Of a stretch of DNA of 62,344 nucleotides, positions 58,514-62,344 are shown piece after piece (position 1 is the stretch's first letter; each line of letters starts with the position of its first letter). This DNA comes from Hyphomicrobiales bacterium (GTDB taxonomy: Bacteria; Pseudomonadota; Alphaproteobacteria; Rhizobiales; Rhizobiaceae). The position numbers and the translations under genes are program-made. The notes below the pieces were generated by a model. It did no database searches. It saw nothing but the letters and a program-made list of their open reading frames with translations, and was not told where the DNA came from. The stretch lies in NCBI GenBank assembly GCA_900465665.1, contig UBJO01000058.1, positions 1-62,344 of the forward strand, written 5' to 3'.

Positions 58514-59836
58514 ATGCGTCTGTCTCGCTACTTCATGCCCATCCTCAAGGAAAACCCCAAGGAGGCTGAAATCGTCTCCCACCGGTTGATGCTGCGCGCC
58601 GGCATGATCCGGCAGCAGTCGCAGGGGATCTACTCCTGGCTGCCGCTGGGCAAGCGCGTGCTCGACAAGGTCAACAACATCATCCGCGAGGAGCAGAACC
58701 GCTCCGGCGCCATCGAGCTGTCGATGCCGACCCTGCAGTCGGCCGAGCTCTGGCAGGAAAGCGGCCGCTACGACGCCTACGGCAAGGAGATGCTGCGCAT
58801 CAAGGACCGCCAGGACCGTCCGATGCTGTACGGCCCGACCAACGAAGAAATGGTCACCGATATTTTCCGGTCTTCGGTCAAGTCTTACAAGGACTTGCCG
58901 CTCAACCTCTATCACATCCAGCTGAAGTTCCGCGACGAAATCCGTCCGCGCTTCGGCACCATGCGCTCGCGCGAATTCATGATGAAGGACGCCTATTCCT
59001 TCGACATGACCCGCGAAGGCGCCGAGCATTCCTACAAGAAGATGTTCGCGGCCTATCTGCGCACCTTCGATCGTCTCGGCCTGCGCGCCATTCCCATGCG
59101 CGCTGACACCGGCCCGATCGGCGGCGATCTCAGCCACGAGTTCATCATCCTTGCCGACACCGGTGAATCGGAAGTCTACAGCCACAAGGATTTCGTGAAT
59201 TTCGATATCCCCTCGGTCGACACCAACTTCGACGACGTCGCCGGTCTGGATGCGATCTTCAAGAAGTGGACCTCGGTTTACGCCGCCACCTCCGAGATGC
59301 ACGACGAAGCCGCTTTCGACGCCATCCCCGAGAGCGATCGCCTGTCCGCACGCGGAATTGAAGTCGGCCATATCTTCTACTTCGGCACGAAATATTCCGA
59401 GCCGATGGGCGCGAAGGTGCAGGGACCGGATGGCAAGGAACACGCCGTCCACATGGGTTCGTACGGTATCGGCCCGACACGCCTTGTTCCCGCCATCATC
59501 GAAGCATCGCATGACGAGAACGGAATCATCTGGCCGGCCTCGGTCGCGCCTTTCGATGTCGTCGTGATCAACATGAAGGCCGGCGACGCCGCTTGCGACG
59601 CAGCCTGCGAGAAGATCTACGCCGAGCTCTCCAAGGCCGGCGTCGATGTTCTCTATGACGATACCGACGATCGCGCCGGCACCAAGTTCGCGACTGCGGA
59701 CCTGATCGGTGTGCCCGTACAGATCATCGCCGGCCCGCGCGCGGTCGCGAACGGCGAAGTGGAAGTCAAGGACCGCAAGACTGGCGCCCGCGAAACGATG
59801 ACCATCGACGCGGCAATCAATAAGCTCTTGGGCTAA
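58514..59836 (+). CDS. proS: Prolyl-tRNA synthetase (short alphaproteobacterial type)
   Basis: 440 residues from the ATG at 58514 (MRLSRYFMPILKENPKEAEIVSHRLMLRAG). Class II motifs: motif 1 MPTLQSAELWQESGR, motif 2 FRDEIRPRFGTMRSREFMMKDAYSF, motif 3 GSYGIGPTRLVPAIIE. The anticodon-binding domain follows (VAPFDVVVINMKAGD...DDRAGTKFATADLIGVPVQIIAG). The ~180-residue editing insertion of E. coli ProRS between motifs 2 and 3 is absent, as usual in this class; proofreading would rely on separate proteins. First gene of a unit with lolC/E and lolD. Confidence 0.97.
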   Translation: MRLSRYFMPILKENPKEAEIVSHRLMLRAGMIRQQSQGIYSWLPLGKRVLDKVNNIIREEQNRSGAIELSMPTLQSAELWQESGRYDAYGKEMLRIKDRQDRPMLYGPTNEEMVTDIFRSSVKSYKDLPLNLYHIQLKFRDEIRPRFGTMRSREFMMKDAYSFDMTREGAEHSYKKMFAAYLRTFDRLGLRAIPMRADTGPIGGDLSHEFIILADTGESEVYSHKDFVNFDIPSVDTNFDDVAGLDAIFKKWTSVYAATSEMHDEAAFDAIPESDRLSARGIEVGHIFYFGTKYSEPMGAKVQGPDGKEHAVHMGSYGIGPTRLVPAIIEASHDENGIIWPASVAPFDVVVINMKAGDAACDAACEKIYAELSKAGVDVLYDDTDDRAGTKFATADLIGVPVQIIAGPRAVANGEVEVKDRKTGARETMTIDAAINKLLG

Positions 59837-59854
59837 GAAAAGGCGGGAGGCGAA

Positions 59855-61162
59855 ATGGCAGACGCAGCGGTGAGCCAGCAGGGATCCAAATCCGGCTCGG
59901 CTGCGGCCAGCAGGCCATTTTCCGCTTTCGAGCGACTTGTGGCGTGGCGCTATCTGCGCGCACGCCGCAAGGAAGCCTTCATCTCGGTGATCGCAGGCTT
60001 CTCTTTCATCGGCATCATGCTCGGCGTCGCGACGCTGATCATCGTCATGGCCGTGATGAACGGTTTCCGCACCGAGCTGATCTCGCGCATCCTCGGCATC
60101 AACGGCCACATGATCGTGCAGCCGGTCGATGGTCCGTTCACGGATTATCCGGCGCTGACCGATCGCCTGGGCGCCGTGCCCGGCATCAAGGTGGCGCTGC
60201 CGCTCGTGGAAGGCCAGACGCTGGCCTCCGGTGCCGGCGGTGCCGGCACCGGCGCGCTGGTTCGCGGCATCCGCGCCGAAGACCTGAGCAAGGTGAAAAC
60301 CGTCTCCGACAACATCAAGTCCGGCGACCTCGTCGGCTTTGCCGCCGGCCAAGGCGTTCTCATCGGCTCGCGCATGGCGGATCAGCTGGGACTGCAGGCG
60401 GGTGACAATATTACGCTGATATCACCGGAAGGTGACGTGACGCCGATGGGCATCAATCCGCGCGTCAAATCCTACAAGGTCTCGGGCATCTTCGAGATCG
60501 GCATGTCGGAATATGACGCGACGATCATCTATATGCCGCTCGAGGAAGCACAGCTCTATTTCAACGCCGAAGGGCTGGTGCAGTCGATCGAGCTCTATGT
60601 CGACAATCCCGACAATATCGATGAGCTCCGCCCCAAGGTAGAGGCCGCAGCCGGCCGCCAGATCGCGATCACCGACTGGCGCCAGCGCAACCAGACCTTC
60701 TTCTCAGCGCTGCAGGTCGAGCGCAACGTCATGTTCATGATCCTGACGCTGATCGTTCTCGTGGCCGCCCTGAACATCATCTCCGGCCTCATAATGCTGG
60801 TGAAGGACAAGGGCAGCGATATCGCGATCCTGAGAACCATGGGCGCGAGTTCCGGCGCCATCATGCGGATATTCTTCATGACAGGCGCCGCGATCGGCCT
60901 GGTCGGCACCTTCGCCGGCGTGCTGCTCGGCGTTATCGTCTGTATCAATATCGAGAAGATCCGCGCGTTCTTCTCCTGGCTGTCGGGTACGGTGCTGTTC
61001 GACCCGCAGCTCTACTTCCTCAGCCAGCTGCCGGCCAAGATGGAGGTCGGCGAAACGGTCTCCGTCGTCGTCATGGCGCTGACGCTGTCTTTCTTCGCGA
61101 CAATCTTCCCCGCATGGCGCGCTTCCAAGCTCGATCCCGTGCAGGCCCTGCGCTACGAATAA
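59855..61162 (+). CDS. Lipoprotein-releasing ABC transporter permease (LolC/LolE family)
   Basis: 435 residues. N-terminal helix (FISVIAGFSFIGIMLGVATLIIVMAVMNGFRTELISRILGINGH), a large periplasmic domain (about 60-290) and three C-terminal helices (VMFMILTLIVLVAALNIISGLIMLVKDKGSDIAILRTMGAS; FFMTGAAIGLVGTFAGVLLGVIVCIN; VVVMALTLSFFATIFPAWRASKLDPVQALRYE). It extracts lipoproteins from the inner membrane for LolA together with LolD. Only one permease gene is present here, so it probably works as a homodimer. It lies 18 bases after proS and 14 bases before lolD. Confidence 0.93.
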   Translation: MADAAVSQQGSKSGSAAASRPFSAFERLVAWRYLRARRKEAFISVIAGFSFIGIMLGVATLIIVMAVMNGFRTELISRILGINGHMIVQPVDGPFTDYPALTDRLGAVPGIKVALPLVEGQTLASGAGGAGTGALVRGIRAEDLSKVKTVSDNIKSGDLVGFAAGQGVLIGSRMADQLGLQAGDNITLISPEGDVTPMGINPRVKSYKVSGIFEIGMSEYDATIIYMPLEEAQLYFNAEGLVQSIELYVDNPDNIDELRPKVEAAAGRQIAITDWRQRNQTFFSALQVERNVMFMILTLIVLVAALNIISGLIMLVKDKGSDIAILRTMGASSGAIMRIFFMTGAAIGLVGTFAGVLLGVIVCINIEKIRAFFSWLSGTVLFDPQLYFLSQLPAKMEVGETVSVVVMALTLSFFATIFPAWRASKLDPVQALRYE

Positions 61163-61176
61163 GGAATGCTGATTAC

Positions 61177-61860
61177 ATGAAGCGGAATACCGTTCTCAAG
61201 CTTTCCGGCGTCGAGCGTCACTATGGCCAGGGAGAGACCCAGCTTTCGATCCTCAAGAAGGCCGACCTGACCATCAACAGCGGCGAGATCGTCGCGCTTG
61301 TGGCGCCGTCGGGCACCGGCAAGTCGACCCTGCTGCATCTGGCGGGCCTGCTCGAGCATCCCGATGGCGGCGAAGTCACCATCAGCGGCAATGCCTGCAA
61401 TGGCCTCTCGGACGACAAGCGTACGGCGATCCGCCGCAGCGAGATCGGCTTCGTCTACCAGTTCCACCACCTGCTTCCCGAATTCTCGGCGCTTGAAAAC
61501 ATCATGATGCCGCAGATGATCGCCGGCCTGCCGCGCAACGAAGCCAAGGTGCGGGCAGGGCAGTTGCTCGACTACATGCGCATCGGCCACCGCGGCGCCC
61601 ATCGCCCCGGCGAATTGTCTGGTGGTGAACAGCAGCGCGTGGCGATCGCCCGCGCCGTCGCCAACGCGCCGAGCCTCCTGCTCGCCGACGAACCAACAGG
61701 CAACCTCGACCCCGAGACGGCGAGCTATGTCTTCGAAGCCCTGGAGGCCTTGGTGCGCCAGTCCGGCCTCGCGGCGCTGATCGCCACCCACAACCACGAG
61801 CTCGCGGCCCGCATGGACCGCCGCGTCACCATCGCCGACGGCAAGGTCGTGGATTTCTGA
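61177..61860 (+). CDS. lolD: Lipoprotein-releasing ABC transporter ATPase
   Basis: 227 residues from the ATG at 61177. Walker A APSGTGKST (first glycine replaced by alanine, tolerated in this family), Q-loop YQFHHLLPEFSALENIMMP, signature LSGGEQQRVAIARAVAN, Walker B LLLADEPTGNLD, and switch His in ATHNHELA. It powers lipoprotein release with the upstream permease. Confidence 0.95.
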   Translation: MKRNTVLKLSGVERHYGQGETQLSILKKADLTINSGEIVALVAPSGTGKSTLLHLAGLLEHPDGGEVTISGNACNGLSDDKRTAIRRSEIGFVYQFHHLLPEFSALENIMMPQMIAGLPRNEAKVRAGQLLDYMRIGHRGAHRPGELSGGEQQRVAIARAVANAPSLLLADEPTGNLDPETASYVFEALEALVRQSGLAALIATHNHELAARMDRRVTIADGKVVDF

Positions 61861-61886
61861 GATTTCACTGTCGGGTCAGGACCAGT

Positions 61887-62344
61887 CTAGCCGCCGCAGA
61901 TCGACTGCCCGGTTTCGTCCTTCCAGTCGGCAATCGTGATCGTGCGCGCCTCGGCCTTCGCATCCTTGCCGTCCCGCTGCAGCTTGCCGGTGAGCGCATT
62001 GTAGTCGCACGAGCCGCCGCCATCGGGATTTAGCGTATCGTAATGGCTGTAGGTGTAGCCAGCGACGACGAACTGGTTGTTGCGGTAAGCAAGCGTCAGC
62101 GTCTGCTCCCACCGGTCGCGGCCGATGGCGCTGTTCTGCGAGTGGATGGCTATCGAGCTCTTGCCTGCCGCCTTGATCGACGGCTCCTGGCCGTAAATCC
62201 CTTCAGCCACCGTGGTTCCCCAGATCTTGCCGGGTGCGCTGGTCGTAAGCCGCAACAGGTCGTGGTCATCCCGCAGATAGATGTAGACGCCAAGCTGGTC
62301 GTCGGCGGCATCATCTGGGGCCTCGGCGAGCAGCGCCAGATCCG
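61887..62344 (-). CDS. Hypothetical protein, 5' end outside window
   Basis: Open minus-strand frame of about 150 codons running off the right edge, so the start and any signal peptide are not visible. The visible part includes DDHDLLRLTTSAPGKIWGT, SSIAIHSQNSAIGRDRWEQTLTLAYRNNQFVVAGYTYSHYDTLNPDGGGSCDYNALTGKLQRDGK and TIADWKDETGQSICGG. The pattern (repeated short beta strands, two cysteines, a self-contained calcium-free lipocalin or VCBS-like look) suggests an exported protein of unknown function. It is convergent with lolD. Confidence 0.7.
   Translation of the reverse strand, partial: DLALLAEAPDDAADDQLGVYIYLRDDHDLLRLTTSAPGKIWGTTVAEGIYGQEPSIKAAGKSSIAIHSQNSAIGRDRWEQTLTLAYRNNQFVVAGYTYSHYDTLNPDGGGSCDYNALTGKLQRDGKDAKAEARTITIADWKDETGQSICGG

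Noticed and set aside
58493..60352. Minus-strand open frame of about 620 codons opposite proS-lolC/E
   Set aside because: Shadow frame crossing two real genes.

Overview
The window is a high-GC, almost gap-free chromosomal segment of an alphaproteobacterium. It most resembles a Rhizobium/Agrobacterium-type Rhizobiales genome. The evidence is a dctA-dctBD locus with a sigma-54 promoter and two DctD-type upstream sites, the clpP-clpX-lon-hupB block, a 14-subunit nuo operon with rhizobial-style extra genes, the short type of ArgC, the ~440-residue ProS without an inserted editing domain, and an FMN riboswitch ahead of a RibN-like permease. I see no IS element, prophage or CRISPR array. Most of it is core genome.

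Layout. 1-9.9 kb: msrP (partial), ilvD, two small conserved proteins, a Do-type protease with rarA, DUF1883 and small hypothetical genes, an unusual DapA-family gene behind a 51-residue membrane protein, then convergent doxX and tauE-type genes. 9.9-13 kb: argC, speB and the rplM-rpsI ribosomal operon, with a clear promoter and a 5' leader hairpin. 13-18.5 kb: enoyl-CoA hydratase, an EamA permease, a secreted hypothetical protein, a CoA-binding protein, metY-cupin and a MarR regulator. 18.6-26.9 kb: SDR, dctD, dctB, dctA, cytochrome P450, diguanylate cyclase.

27-34.8 kb is a proteostasis block (clpP, clpX, lon) followed by HU, the FMN-riboswitch-controlled riboflavin permease and an inorganic pyrophosphatase that carries an export signal. 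34.8-37.4 kb holds an aldo/keto reductase, a methyltransferase, tRNA-Val(TAC) and two identical tRNA-Asp(GTC) genes. After about 1.1 kb without a convincing gene comes the complex I operon nuoA-N (38.5-54.7 kb). It contains three non-standard elements: a small exported protein between nuoD and nuoE, a NuoE with a long Ala/Pro/Lys linker and a C-terminal helix-hairpin-helix-like domain, and a separate protein between nuoF and nuoG ending in the same domain. The operon runs with overlapping stop/start codons into birA and continues to rnj (RNase J) and mce. The window ends with a DUF1467 gene, proS-lolC/E-lolD and a partial hypothetical gene.

The most interesting signals are the paired domain in the nuo operon, the exported pyrophosphatase, the DapA-like protein that has lost the Schiff-base lysine, the rplM leader hairpin, and the DctD sites that abut the dctB start.
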